Program-made: the position numbers and the translations under genes
The notes under the pieces: generated by a model
Told to the model about the DNA's origin: nothing
Seen by the model: the letters and a program-made list of their open reading frames with translations, nothing else
The model's database searches: none
In this document: positions 33,761-41,970 of the stretch, one piece after another
Layout: every line of letters starts with the position of its first letter
Numbering within the stretch: the first letter of the stretch is position 1
Source of the DNA: Thermoplasmata archaeon
Lineage (GTDB): Archaea; Thermoplasmatota; Thermoplasmata; Lutacidiplasmatales; UBA184
Length of the DNA: 56,242 nucleotides
Reading direction: 5' to 3'
Assembly (NCBI GenBank): GCA_021819135.1
Contig: JAKASE010000014.1
Coordinates: 1-56,242, forward strand

Positions 33761-36025
33761 GTGAGGATCTTCGTCGGGATCGCGTGGCCGTACTCGAACG
33801 GCCCGTTCCACATCGGTCATCTCGCGGGGGCGTACCTTCCTGGGGACATCTTCTCCCGCTTCCACCGGCTCCGGGGAAACGAGGTCCTGATGGTCTCGGG
33901 CTCGGACATGCACGGCACCCCGACGCTCGTGACGGCCGAGAAGGAGGGGGTCTCTCCCGAGGTGATCGCCCGCCGGTACCACGCGATCAACAAGGCCGCG
34001 TTCGAGAAGCTCGGCTGCTCCTACGACCTCTACACCCATACCCACACGATCGTCCACGAGCGGACCGTCCAGGAGCTGTTCCTCGCGCTGCTCGAGAACG
34101 GTTACATCCGCCGACGGACCGAGGAGGGGGCCTTCTGCCCGAAGCACCAGCGGTTCCTGCCGGACCGGTACCTGACGGGGACCTGCCCGCACTGCGGGTT
34201 CGAGAACGCCCGGGGGGACGAGTGCGACCACTGCGGCCGGCCGCTCGAGCCGCGCCAGCTCCTCCACCCGAAGTGCGTGCTCTGCGGCACGCCGGCCGAG
34301 TTCCGGCCGTCCGAGCACTTCTACCTCGAGCTCGACCGGCTCCAGCCCCGGCTGGCCGAGTACCTGGGCCACCAGACGCACTGGCGGTCCGGCACGATCC
34401 GGGTCGCCGAGAACTTCCTCGCCGAGGGGCTCCATCCCACGCCGATCACTCGGGACCTCGACTGGGGGATCCCGATCCCGCTCGACGGGTACGGGGCGAA
34501 GCGGTTCTACGTGTGGTTCGACGCGGTCACGGGGTACCTGTCGGCCTCCAAGGAGTGGGCGATCCGCACGGGGGACCCGGAGGCCTGGCGGAGGTTCTGG
34601 GACGAGGGGGACGGCGTCCGCGCGTACTACTTCGTCGGCAAGGACAACAAGTTCCATCACACGGTCATCTGGCCCGGGATGCTCCTCGGGGTTGGCGGCC
34701 TCCGCCTTCCCTACGACGTCCCCGCGAACGAGTGGCTGCTGACCCAGGGCAGCAAGATCTCCAAGTCCCGGACGAAGGACCGGGACCCGTTCGTCCCGTC
34801 CCTGCTCGAGCGGTACCCGCCCGACGTCATCCGGTTCTACGCCGCGCTCCTCGCGCCGCAGAACCACGACACTGAGCTCGACTGGGCCGAGTTCGACCAG
34901 CTCCACAGCGAGGTGCTGGCGAACCAGTACGGGAACCTCGTCCAGCGGGCCCTCGTCCTCGCGCGCGACCGGTACGAGGGGAAGGTCCCCTCCCCCGGCA
35001 CGACCCCGGGAGACGTGCGCGAAGAGGAGGTCCGGCGCCGGATACGCGCCGCCCACGAGCGGATCACCGAGGAGTACGAACGGGTGCATCTCAAGGAGGC
35101 CCTCGATCTCACCCTCGCCGAGGTCCGCGAGGCGAACCGACGGTTCCACGAGGCGAAACCGTGGGCGGCCTCCGAGCCCGCCCGGGCCCGGGCGGTGTAC
35201 GAGACCCTCTGGTGGCTCGAGGCGATCGCGGTATGGCTCGCTCCGGTCCTCCCGTTCTCGAGCGCGGAGGTCTTCCGGATGCTCGGACGCACCGGCCCCC
35301 CGTCTTCCGGCGACTGGGATCGGGTGACCGAGCCCCCCACCCCCGGTCAGCCGCTCCAGGAGATCCGCCCGCTGTTCCCCCGCCCGGAACCGTCTCCGCG
35401 GCGCAGCGCCGCTGGCGGTAGCCCTTCCCCGCCGCCGTCGGCGAGCGCCCCGCCAGTCCTCGCGGCCAAGGTGGGAATCGTACGTTCGGTGTCCGACCAC
35501 CCCTCGGCCGACAAGCTCTACGTTCTCGAGGTGGACGTCGGGGAGGACGGTCCGCGGACCGTGGTCGCGGGGCTGAAAGGGTCGTACGCGCCGGACCAAC
35601 TGGTCGGACGACGGGTCACCCTGCTCGCGAACCTCGCACCCCGGACGATCCGCCGCATGACCTCCCAAGGCATGGTGCTCGCCGCCGACCACGCGGACCG
35701 CGCGGTCCTGGTCGAGCCGCCGGCCGCGGTCGCGCCGGGAACGTACCTCGCCGGGGCCACCGCATCGGACCGGACGATCTCCTACGAGGAGTTCGCCGCG
35801 TTCCCCCTCGTCGTGGGCGCGGTCGCCGGGGTGACCGAGGACGGACGGACGCGCATCGACGTCGGGGGGAGAGCCGTCACCGTGCTCGGTACGTGGGAGA
35901 TCGGCTCCCGGGTGGTCGTCCGGCTGGTCGCCCGGGACGCCGACGCCGGCGAGCTGCTCGCGTTCGGTCCCGGGCTCCCCGCCCGAGTTCCCCCCGAGGT
36001 GCCCGTGGGGGCGACGGTCCGATGA
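33761..36025 (+). CDS. metG: Methionyl-tRNA synthetase with fused C-terminal tRNA-binding domain
   Basis: The product is 754 residues. The class I core has WPYSNGPFHIGHLAGAYLPG with HIGH at 17-20. A double zinc knuckle lies at about 143-177 (CPHCGFENARGDECDHCGRP, then CVLCG). KMSKS appears as KISKS near residues 332-336. An anticodon-binding helical region reaches about 520. A Pro/Ser/Ala linker joins a Trbp111/EMAP-type OB fold (about 567-670). A further ~80-residue beta-rich tail is extra. The start is GTG at 33761; an AT-rich ACTATAGG lies 38 bases upstream. The stop overlaps the PHP gene as ATGA. Confidence 0.93.
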   Translation: MRIFVGIAWPYSNGPFHIGHLAGAYLPGDIFSRFHRLRGNEVLMVSGSDMHGTPTLVTAEKEGVSPEVIARRYHAINKAAFEKLGCSYDLYTHTHTIVHERTVQELFLALLENGYIRRRTEEGAFCPKHQRFLPDRYLTGTCPHCGFENARGDECDHCGRPLEPRQLLHPKCVLCGTPAEFRPSEHFYLELDRLQPRLAEYLGHQTHWRSGTIRVAENFLAEGLHPTPITRDLDWGIPIPLDGYGAKRFYVWFDAVTGYLSASKEWAIRTGDPEAWRRFWDEGDGVRAYYFVGKDNKFHHTVIWPGMLLGVGGLRLPYDVPANEWLLTQGSKISKSRTKDRDPFVPSLLERYPPDVIRFYAALLAPQNHDTELDWAEFDQLHSEVLANQYGNLVQRALVLARDRYEGKVPSPGTTPGDVREEEVRRRIRAAHERITEEYERVHLKEALDLTLAEVREANRRFHEAKPWAASEPARARAVYETLWWLEAIAVWLAPVLPFSSAEVFRMLGRTGPPSSGDWDRVTEPPTPGQPLQEIRPLFPRPEPSPRRSAAGGSPSPPPSASAPPVLAAKVGIVRSVSDHPSADKLYVLEVDVGEDGPRTVVAGLKGSYAPDQLVGRRVTLLANLAPRTIRRMTSQGMVLAADHADRAVLVEPPAAVAPGTYLAGATASDRTISYEEFAAFPLVVGAVAGVTEDGRTRIDVGGRAVTVLGTWEIGSRVVVRLVARDADAGELLAFGPGLPARVPPEVPVGATVR

Positions 36026-36702
36026 GCGACGGACTTCGAGTGGACCTGCATGTGCACTCTCATCACTCTCCGGACTCGAGGCTCGATCTCGACGCGATCG
36101 CCCGTCAGTTGCCCTACGTGGGCCTTCGCGGGTTCGCCCTGACCGACCACAACACGGTCGCCGGACACGCCGAGATCCCGGCTCTCCGGGCGAAGTACCC
36201 CGGGACCTTGGTGCTTCCCGGGGTCGAGGTATCGACCCGGGAGGGCCACCTTCTGGTCTACGGCGTGAGCGAGGTCCCCCCGCTCCACCGCCCGATCGAC
36301 GAGACGCTCGCGTGGGCCCGGGAGCGGAACGGGGTCTCAGTGCTCGCGCATCCGTTCCGCATCGCGCATGGCGCGGGGCGACGGGTCGCCGAGACGAGCC
36401 CGGTCCTGGGGATCGAAACCCGGAACGGTCACTCCTCCGCCATCACGAACTACCAGGCCGAGATCGTTGCGGCCCGACGATCGCTTCCCGGCACGGGGGG
36501 CAGCGATGTGCACGAGCTCTCGGACCTCGGCCGGGCCTACACGGAGTTCCCGAGCGGGGTCACGACCGCGGAGGAGATGCTCGAGTCGCTGCGCGGCCAT
36601 CGGATCGAACCGGGTGGCCGGTCGCTCCGCTTTGCGGCCCGGTTCCGTCTCGGGCTGCGCACCGGCGTCCTCTTACTGGCCCGCGGATTCCGTCCTATCT
36701 GA
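36022..36702 (+). CDS. PHP-domain metal-dependent phosphoesterase
   Basis: The product is 226 residues. PHP metal ligands are visible in order: DLHVHSHHSPDSR (residues 8-20), LTDHNTVAGH, PGVEVSTREGHLLVYG, VLAHPFR, GIETRNGHS and GGSDVHE. This set matches the small archaeal/bacterial PHP phosphoesterases acting on nucleotides or sugar phosphates. The last ~25 residues are hydrophobic and basic (FRLGLRTGVLLLARGFRPI), suggesting peripheral membrane contact. It is translationally coupled to metG by ATGA. Confidence 0.85.
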   Translation: MSDGLRVDLHVHSHHSPDSRLDLDAIARQLPYVGLRGFALTDHNTVAGHAEIPALRAKYPGTLVLPGVEVSTREGHLLVYGVSEVPPLHRPIDETLAWARERNGVSVLAHPFRIAHGAGRRVAETSPVLGIETRNGHSSAITNYQAEIVAARRSLPGTGGSDVHELSDLGRAYTEFPSGVTTAEEMLESLRGHRIEPGGRSLRFAARFRLGLRTGVLLLARGFRPI

Positions 36703-36724
36703 GACCGGCCTCGCGCCCCGAGGG

Positions 36725-36731
36725 CTTTAAG
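36725..36731 (+). promoter_or_regulatory. TATA-like box of tRNA-Cys
   Basis: CTTTAAG is centred 28 bases before the mature 5' end of tRNA-Cys at 36756. Confidence 0.5.
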
Positions 36732-36755
36732 CGGCGGACCCCTGCGGAGCGCCGC

Positions 36756-36828
36756 GCCGAGGTGGCAGAATGGTTAATGCGACGGACTGCAGATCCGTTT
36801 CCTGGGGGTTCGATTCCCTCCCTCGGCT
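36756..36828 (+). tRNA. tRNA-Cys (anticodon GCA)
   Basis: The acceptor stem pairs GCCGAGG with CCTCGGC. The anticodon arm ACGGA-CTGCAGA-TCCGT gives anticodon GCA. The T loop is TTCGATT closed by GGGGG/CCCTC with one imperfect pair. CCA is not encoded. A short T-run (TTTT) follows a few bases after the 3' end, consistent with termination. Confidence 0.95.
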
Positions 36829-37145
36829 CCTTTTCCTCCGTAGATCCTCGCCGTCGTAGGCGGGGGATCGAACTCTGCCGCGATATTCGCGCAGCGTGAG
36901 GAGCATGCCCCCGGCCCCAGAACGATCCCCCTCCGGAGGAAGGCCGGCTGCCCCGCAAGAGAACCCCGTCGGTCCCGACCTCGGCTGGCACGAACCGTCT
37001 GAGGCCTCCTCATCAGTTCTTGGTCGCTCCGGTTCGCTGGAGCGAACGAAGGTCTCTTGCCAACGGCCCTGGCGTTGGCAACCCGGGGTCGGTCAGCCCG
37101 TTCGACGCCGTCGGGCGACGGCTCCTGGTGGTGCGCCGAGCGTTC
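36829..37145. other. Intergenic stretch with three strong hairpins
   Basis: No gene is supported between tRNA-Cys and the convergent membrane protein. Three compact inverted repeats follow one another. The first is at 37025-37046, CGCTCC/GGAGCG with a nested TTCGCT/AGCGAA. The second is at 37057-37081, a perfect 9-base stem TTGCCAACG/CGTTGGCAA with a 7-base loop. The third is at 37107-37122, GCCGTC/GACGGC with loop GGGC. A possible TATA (CGATATTC) lies near 36881. A structured RNA or clustered terminators are the main options. Confidence 0.45.
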
Positions 37146-37664
37146 TCAGGAAGAGATCTCCATCACCGACCGCGGGATGGGGTAGTCGAGGTACCAGAGC
37201 ACCGCGTGATACTCCGCTCGAGAGATTTCGCCGTGCACGAAGTGGCGGTAGGCGATGACTCGTTCATACTCGCGTCGGGATATCCCGCCCTGACGTAGTC
37301 GGCGGCGGGCCAACACCTCCTCCCGATCCGCCCTTCGGCCCGCTTCTCGGGTGGGGCGGAACCCGAATACGACGAAGGGCCCGAGGAACACCACCAGGCC
37401 AAGAGCGATCCCTCCTCCGGTGAGTCGGAGGGTGGCGTACCAGATCGCATAGATCTGGGCAACGGTGATGGAGAAGAGCAGCAAGATCGCGGTCGGTAGA
37501 GAAGTTGCGCCGACCCCGGGAATCAGCAGCCCCTCCAGTACCACGACCGGTACGGAAGCCCCGAGACTAAAGGCGGAGATCGCCCATGGCGACGCCCGGG
37601 GAGGCAGTCGGGCCGGGGGGCCGGATAGGTCGATCTCGTACGGAAGAGTCGGGACGACCATCAT
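37146..37664 (-). CDS. Membrane protein with tandem SHOCT-like motif
   Basis: The product is about 172 residues. Three hydrophobic segments (roughly residues 25-48, 54-72 and 80-102) are followed by a basic cytosolic tail. The tail carries two copies of a short motif: RRRLRQGGISRREYERVIAY and RHFVHGEISRAEYHAVLWYL. Each resembles the SHOCT pattern (L-x-G-I-S-x-x-E-Y) often found at the end of membrane proteins with oligomerisation roles. Start choice is uncertain: ATG 37664 was taken; ATG 37661 or GTG 37691 are possible. No partner is evident. Confidence 0.6.
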   Translation of the reverse strand: MMVVPTLPYEIDLSGPPARLPPRASPWAISAFSLGASVPVVVLEGLLIPGVGATSLPTAILLLFSITVAQIYAIWYATLRLTGGGIALGLVVFLGPFVVFGFRPTREAGRRADREEVLARRRLRQGGISRREYERVIAYRHFVHGEISRAEYHAVLWYLDYPIPRSVMEISS

Positions 37665-38219
37665 GGCCACCGGGAGAGTCGGTCGCCCCACCCCCTTCTC
37701 GACCGACGAGAGGAACCCGCCCGAAAGGACTTTCGGCGCCCGAACGCCGCTCGAGCGACCGGACCCGTTTCCGAACCCGTGCGAGACGAGCCGAGAGTCT
37801 CAGAACGGACCCATCCGGTCGGTCCAAGGCTCGGCCGCTGGAACGTGAGGTCCAGTAGGGTCGAAGGCAGGGGATCGAGGCGAATCCACCCGATCGACGC
37901 GTGACCGGCAGCACTCGCAGCGGGAGACCGCGCAAGGAGTCGCTCAGACGGGAACCGATTGCCCCCGAGAGCTTCTGGCGGTGTTCGCGGACTTCATCGC
38001 TTGGCTCGCCTCCCTCCCCTGACTGGGTGATCCTCGGCTCGCCTTCTATCGGGGTGGTTGAGGTAAGTCACCCCGTGAACCGCGTCGCCCGGGGACTATC
38101 CCGCTTGGCTCGAAGGGGTCAGTCGCGCCGGGGCCGGACCTGGAGGGAGGGTGCCAGGAGTCCGTGCAACGGGGCCGATACGATTTAGGAGGTGTTCCCG
38201 GTTGCGAGCGCTGAAGCCG
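37665..38219. other. Gene-free stretch
   Basis: All frames here are short or have unrelated, arginine/serine-rich translations, and I find no tRNA, repeat or clear RNA fold. Near its right end, GATTTAGG (38182-38189) may be the TATA box of the methyltransferase. The region looks like decayed or regulatory DNA. Confidence 0.35.
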
Positions 38220-38855
38220 ATGGGAGCCATGGATCCGGACCGACGCGGCATCTCTTCCCTGACCGGAGACGAGTATCGGCGGGCCATGAGCCAGCGATAC
38301 GAGACCGGTCATACTCCATGGGATTCCGGACGACCGGACCCGGAGTTGATACGTGCGGTCACAGCCGGTGAACTGCCCGGTACCACGCTTCTCGAGCTGG
38401 GATGCGGTATGGGTACCAACGCGATCGAACTCGCCCGCCGGGGCTACCGGGTGAAGGCGATCGATCTCGTGGATCTTCCGATCCAGCAGGCCCGAGAGAG
38501 GGCCCGGAAGGCGGGGGTGGCCGTCGAGTTCCTCTCCGGGGACCTCACAAAGCTGGACCTCGGAGGTCCGTTCGACTGCCTCGTCGATGTGGGGCTCTAC
38601 CACGGCATCCGGAACCGGGACCTTCCAGGGTTCCTTTCCACGCTCCGTCGGGTCTCTCGAAGCGGAACCCGGTGGCTTTGCCTCGCGGGGAACGCCAACG
38701 AGACGCTGCCCGATGGCCCTCCGGTCGTTCGAGAGGAAGAGTTCCGAACCGAGCTCGAACCCCTCTTCCGGATCCTGCGGGTCCGGGAATTCCGATTCGA
38801 TCTGAGCCGGGACTTTCGTCCCCTGGCTTGGTCGATACTGGCCGAGCGTCGGTAG
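38220..38855 (+). CDS. SAM-dependent methyltransferase
   Basis: The product is 211 residues, a class I methyltransferase. SAM motif I is LLELGCGMGTNAIELARRG, the acidic post-I residue is in VKAIDLVDLPI, motif II is DLGGPFDCLVDVGLYHG, and motif III LRRVSRSGTRWLCLAG. The YETGHTPWDSGRPDPELI segment near the N-terminus resembles thiopurine/TehB-type small-molecule methyltransferases. The start ATG at 38220 is about 35 bases after GATTTAGG; ATG 38229 or 38286 are also possible. The substrate is unknown. Confidence 0.8.
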   Translation: MGAMDPDRRGISSLTGDEYRRAMSQRYETGHTPWDSGRPDPELIRAVTAGELPGTTLLELGCGMGTNAIELARRGYRVKAIDLVDLPIQQARERARKAGVAVEFLSGDLTKLDLGGPFDCLVDVGLYHGIRNRDLPGFLSTLRRVSRSGTRWLCLAGNANETLPDGPPVVREEEFRTELEPLFRILRVREFRFDLSRDFRPLAWSILAERR

Positions 38856-38989
38856 CGCCCGAGTCGGCGGCTCCGCGGCCGGTGCACGTCGGTGACGACG
38901 CCCCGGCTCGCGGCCGTCGACGCTCGCCGAAGATCGGCCACTCGTGGGAAACCGCGCGGGGCTTAAACCAGGGTGCAGATGCCGGACCC

Positions 38990-39286
38990 ATGGCAGTGGT
39001 TCTCCATGTGCGCGGCCAGATCCGCTACGGAGAGTGGCGCCGCTTTCGCGAGACCGTCGAACGATATCGAGACTATCGGAGGAGCAAGGGGTACGTGGTC
39101 CCCGAGGTCCTGTTGGGTCTGAGCGGTCCGATGAACTCGGCCGTGCTCGTGTATCGGTACGCCGACGCGAAGGCGTTCGAAGCGGAAGATCGGGCGATCT
39201 CGGACGACCCCGAATACGGCAAGGTCGCCTCGGCGATGCCGTATCGCGACGGCACGATCGGCTACGAGCTCTATCGCGAGGGGTAG
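38990..39286 (+). CDS. Small dimeric alpha/beta-barrel (NIPSNAP-like) protein
   Basis: The product is 98 residues. Strand AVVLHVRGQIRYGEWRRFRE and helix ETVERYRDYRRSKGYV precede strand SAVLVYRYADAKAFEAEDRA. This order fits the ferredoxin-like NIPSNAP/ABM fold, usually a small dimer. The start ATG at 38990 lies 25 bases after GGCTTAAACC, which supports a leaderless message; the longer frame upstream is a shadow of the methyltransferase. The function is unknown. Confidence 0.7.
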   Translation: MAVVLHVRGQIRYGEWRRFRETVERYRDYRRSKGYVVPEVLLGLSGPMNSAVLVYRYADAKAFEAEDRAISDDPEYGKVASAMPYRDGTIGYELYREG

Positions 39287-39375
39287 CCGCGAGGCGACGC
39301 CTCCGCGAAGAGGCCGCTGGTCCGACGGTTCCCGATCCCGTACGGGAACGTCTGCCGTCGCGAAGCCCGACCGAG

Positions 39376-39642
39376 TCAACGCGGACGGGTGAGAGCTCGG
39401 ATCTCATCCAGGGTGACCGGCACCTCGAGCGGGTGGGCATCCTGGTAGAGCTGGGCGACCCGGGACGGGGCGTGGCCCTGGCGAACAAGTTCCCGAAGCT
39501 CTTCCCGTCGACGCCGGGCCGCCCGGCCCAAGGCCGCGTACGTGATAGCCGCCGGAGTACCCGGTTCGACGGCCCGATAACCGGAGTCCCGGTCCCGCTT
39601 TGGAAGGTCGCGCGTTCCCTCCCGCGGCCCGTTCTCGCTCAT
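39376..39642 (-). CDS. Small basic protein of unknown function
   Basis: The product is 88 residues. A charged disordered N-terminus is followed by a helical part: ITYAALGRAARRRREELREL, then RQGHAPSRVAQLYQDAHPLE and TLDEIRALTRPR. This could be a small helix-turn-helix-like unit, but I cannot name it. ATG at 39642 was chosen because GAGGTCG precedes it and a CCATAAGC box lies about 30 bases upstream. Confidence 0.5.
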   Translation of the reverse strand: MSENGPREGTRDLPKRDRDSGYRAVEPGTPAAITYAALGRAARRRREELRELVRQGHAPSRVAQLYQDAHPLEVPVTLDEIRALTRPR

Positions 39643-39735
39643 CGACCTCTGGGGGAGGCAGGGCACGCTTATGGCTCCGCCCCCGGGAGAATTCGTCACT
39701 CGTCGCTTCCCAGTCGCGGCGCTCCCGTGACGTGC

Positions 39736-40392
39736 TCACCGGCTCGGTCGGCCCCGGGAAGGCCGTCGCCGAGGCGGCTTCCGTGCCGGGGCAACATAGC
39801 CGCCGGGGCTGGGCCGGGGACCCTTGGGGTCAGAGTACCAGAGGTCGCGATGTCGTTCGGGGTCGTGGTCGTACTCGAACCACCAGACACCGGTGTACGG
39901 CGGTTCGATGTCGTCCTGCCACAGCATGCACAGGATCTCGCCGTGGTGGAGGAAGTCCTCCTCGATCAGGTGCCATAGGACCTCCCTCGGCGTGATCCTC
40001 CAGTTCGACACCTCCTTCTCATGACCAGCCACGCGCGGGGGGATCCGCTTCCGGTCGAAGTCGTCCGGTCCGAGGCGACGTGCGACCCGCTGAACGGCGG
40101 AATCGATCGCCCGGTTCATCCGTCGGAGCTCCCGGACCGACGTCGGACTCCTCGGGAGCTTCAGCATCCACTCGAGCCGGCGCTGCCCGAAGAAGTGCAC
40201 GAGCCACCACGCGTACACCTGTAGGACGTGGAGGTGGACGTTCCGTATCGACTCGAAGGTCGAGCCGCGTCGTCGGGTCAGGACCTTCCACGGTAACCGC
40301 TCGAACAGGTCGAGGTACTTGTTCCTCGACCAGCCGTGATAGACCAGCATCCGCTCGAGGTCGGTCCGGAACTCGGGATCGGAGAAGGGCAC
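39736..40392 (-). CDS. DinB-like four-helix protein
   Basis: The product is 218 residues. The helical pattern starts RTDLERMLVYHGWSRNKYLD, continues with RNVHLHVLQVYAWWLVHFFG, and ends in PREVLWHLIEEDFLHHGEIL. The histidines at the three helix positions correspond to the metal-binding triad of DinB/YfiT-type proteins, which often act as thiol-dependent metalloenzymes. The basic Pro/Arg tail (about 195-218) is low complexity. The GTG at 40392 was chosen because homology begins there; a T-rich patch lies 20-33 bases upstream. Confidence 0.7.
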   Translation of the reverse strand: MPFSDPEFRTDLERMLVYHGWSRNKYLDLFERLPWKVLTRRRGSTFESIRNVHLHVLQVYAWWLVHFFGQRRLEWMLKLPRSPTSVRELRRMNRAIDSAVQRVARRLGPDDFDRKRIPPRVAGHEKEVSNWRITPREVLWHLIEEDFLHHGEILCMLWQDDIEPPYTGVWWFEYDHDPERHRDLWYSDPKGPRPSPGGYVAPARKPPRRRPSRGRPSR

Positions 40393-40544
40393 AGGGTGGG
40401 CAGTTCCGGGGAAGAGAAAAAAAGGTCGATGATGGGTTCGGGTCTGCCTCACGGGCTCCGGATTGACCGCCGACCGGGAAACGCCGCGAGGCCGCCAATA
40501 CCGGGGTGTCCCCCGGGGGTCGGGGTTCCACGCAGCCGATGATT

Positions 40545-40904
40545 TCACGTCGCGCGGAGGAGGCGGGTGAGCCCCTCCGCATGCGCCCGAGCCTCCGCCC
40601 GCGGAACCGACCGATCCGATGTCAAGGCCAGGATGGCCTCCGGTCCCGCGGCGAGCAGGGCGGTCGTCGTCTCCGGGCCGTCTACGAACCCGCGCTGCGG
40701 TCGCCCCCGACGGAGTTCGGATCCCAGCGTTCCCGCGGCTCCGAAGATCGTCGCGCACAGGATCGCGAAGGTCTCGGCCGAGACCCCCGGTGGCACGTCC
40801 GCCGAAAGGACCGTCCCGTCGCGCGCGAGGATCGCGGCCACGACGGCCCCGGTCCGCTGTCGCATCTCACAGACCGCCTCGACAACGCCGGCGCCTTCCC
40901 TCAT
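40545..40904 (-). CDS. Roadblock/LC7-like protein
   Basis: The product is 119 residues. The order is helix (GVVEAVCEMRQRTGAVVAA), strand (AILARDGTVLSADVP), then a long helix (AETFAILCATIFGAAGTLGS), followed by ELRRG and strands. It matches the Roadblock/LC7 fold, which in prokaryotes works as a dimer next to small GTPases or signalling ATPases. It overlaps the KaiC-like gene by ATGA, so the two are made together and probably interact. Confidence 0.7.
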   Translation of the reverse strand: MREGAGVVEAVCEMRQRTGAVVAAILARDGTVLSADVPPGVSAETFAILCATIFGAAGTLGSELRRGRPQRGFVDGPETTTALLAAGPEAILALTSDRSVPRAEARAHAEGLTRLLRAT

Positions 40905-41707
40905 AAGCCGGGCCCCCGGTCGGACGGCCCCGGGATGAACACGACGTGGGGCAATCCCCTCGACGGATCCGGAACGACCACGTGGCTCGGAAACCGGGGG
41001 CGGAGTCCCCGGATGGTGAGGCCGACGTCCTCCCGGTGCAGGGCGAACTCCGTGTCCACCATCTGACGGACGCTGTCGGCACAGCCGACCCCGGGACCCA
41101 GGACCCCGATCCCAAGGTTTCCCATCTGCCGGGTGCGCTTGGTCCCCTGAAAGAACGCCTTCACCGCGTCCTCGCTCCCCAGGAGCGTATCGAACACCTC
41201 GAACGCGGTGCTCTCCACGAACGGCCGGTGGCGACCTCCCTGGGCCGCCTTCTCGGCCGCCACCGCCTTCGCGACCGCTGCCCGGCGCGCCTTCGGGTCA
41301 CGCCGGCGCCCGAGAGGGTCCCGCTCCGGGTCTCCGATGGTCACGACGTACGACAGCCCCCGGTCCTCCCCGGCATAGTCGAAGATCCGTACCCGGCTGT
41401 CGAACCGACGGCGGGTGACGAAACGGATCATCCGATCGCGAAAGCGGTGCGGTACGTCCCGGGTGGGCAGGATGGCGACCAGGCCCCGAGACTGGTAGAG
41501 CGCGTTGAGGTACGCGGGAAAGAGCAGGAGATCGAGGTCCTCCAGTCCGACGGTGGGGTCCATCGTAAAGAGGGCGACGCTGCCTCGGGAGAAGCCGCCC
41601 CCGAGCAGCCGGTCGAAATCCGGAATCCCGCTTGAGAATCGTCCGTCCGGATCCGGAACGGGTGTCCAGGGTGCGGGCTCGTTCGACCTTCGCGCGGAGG
41701 TGCCCAT
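40901..41707 (-). CDS. KaiC/RadA-like protein with degenerate P-loop
   Basis: The product is 268 residues. The opening SSGIPDFDRLLGGGFSRGSV (residues 25-44) is the hallmark of KaiC/RadA-type RecA folds, directly before Walker A. The expected GxxGxGKT is replaced by MDPTVGLEDLD (about 49-59) with no Lys or Ser/Thr, so ATP binding is probably lost. The rest keeps the alternating strand pattern (LVAILPTRDVPHRFRDRMIR, SRVRIFDYAGEDRGLSYVVT). A non-catalytic scaffold or sensor is likely. The promoter region carries a 13-base palindrome. The Roadblock gene follows by ATGA. Confidence 0.65.
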   Translation of the reverse strand: MGTSARRSNEPAPWTPVPDPDGRFSSGIPDFDRLLGGGFSRGSVALFTMDPTVGLEDLDLLLFPAYLNALYQSRGLVAILPTRDVPHRFRDRMIRFVTRRRFDSRVRIFDYAGEDRGLSYVVTIGDPERDPLGRRRDPKARRAAVAKAVAAEKAAQGGRHRPFVESTAFEVFDTLLGSEDAVKAFFQGTKRTRQMGNLGIGVLGPGVGCADSVRQMVDTEFALHREDVGLTIRGLRPRFPSHVVVPDPSRGLPHVVFIPGPSDRGPGL

Positions 41708-41728
41708 GACCCGGCCATGGAGCCCGGA

Positions 41729-41741
41729 GGTTCATAGAACC
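41729..41741. promoter_or_regulatory. Palindrome overlapping the TATA region of the KaiC-like operon
   Basis: GGTTCATAGAACC is a perfect inverted repeat (5+3+5) centred 28 bases before the ATG at 41707. It both supplies the AT-rich core and could be an operator for a dimeric regulator. Confidence 0.4.
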
Positions 41742-41970
41742 GTGTGTTCCCGCGCGTCGATTTCCTGACGGTAGCCTCGCTCCATCTTTGGGTACGGCCG
41801 GCGCGCAGAGCGGTGTCCGTCCCGTATCTTCCGGTACCCGGTCCCGTGTTCCCGGTCGGGTACGGATCCGACGCGTACTCAGGTAACTGATGCGCGACCC
41901 CGGGCCGGACTGATTCCCCGGGAGTGTCTCGAGTCGCCGGATCGAGCAAGCCGATCCGGGGCAGGCGGCC

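Noticed and set aside
38046-39488. A 480-codon open frame on the minus strand
   Set aside because: It runs antisense to a clear methyltransferase and a NIPSNAP-like gene. The translation is Arg/Ser/Pro-rich with no domain, typical of shadow frames in GC-rich DNA.
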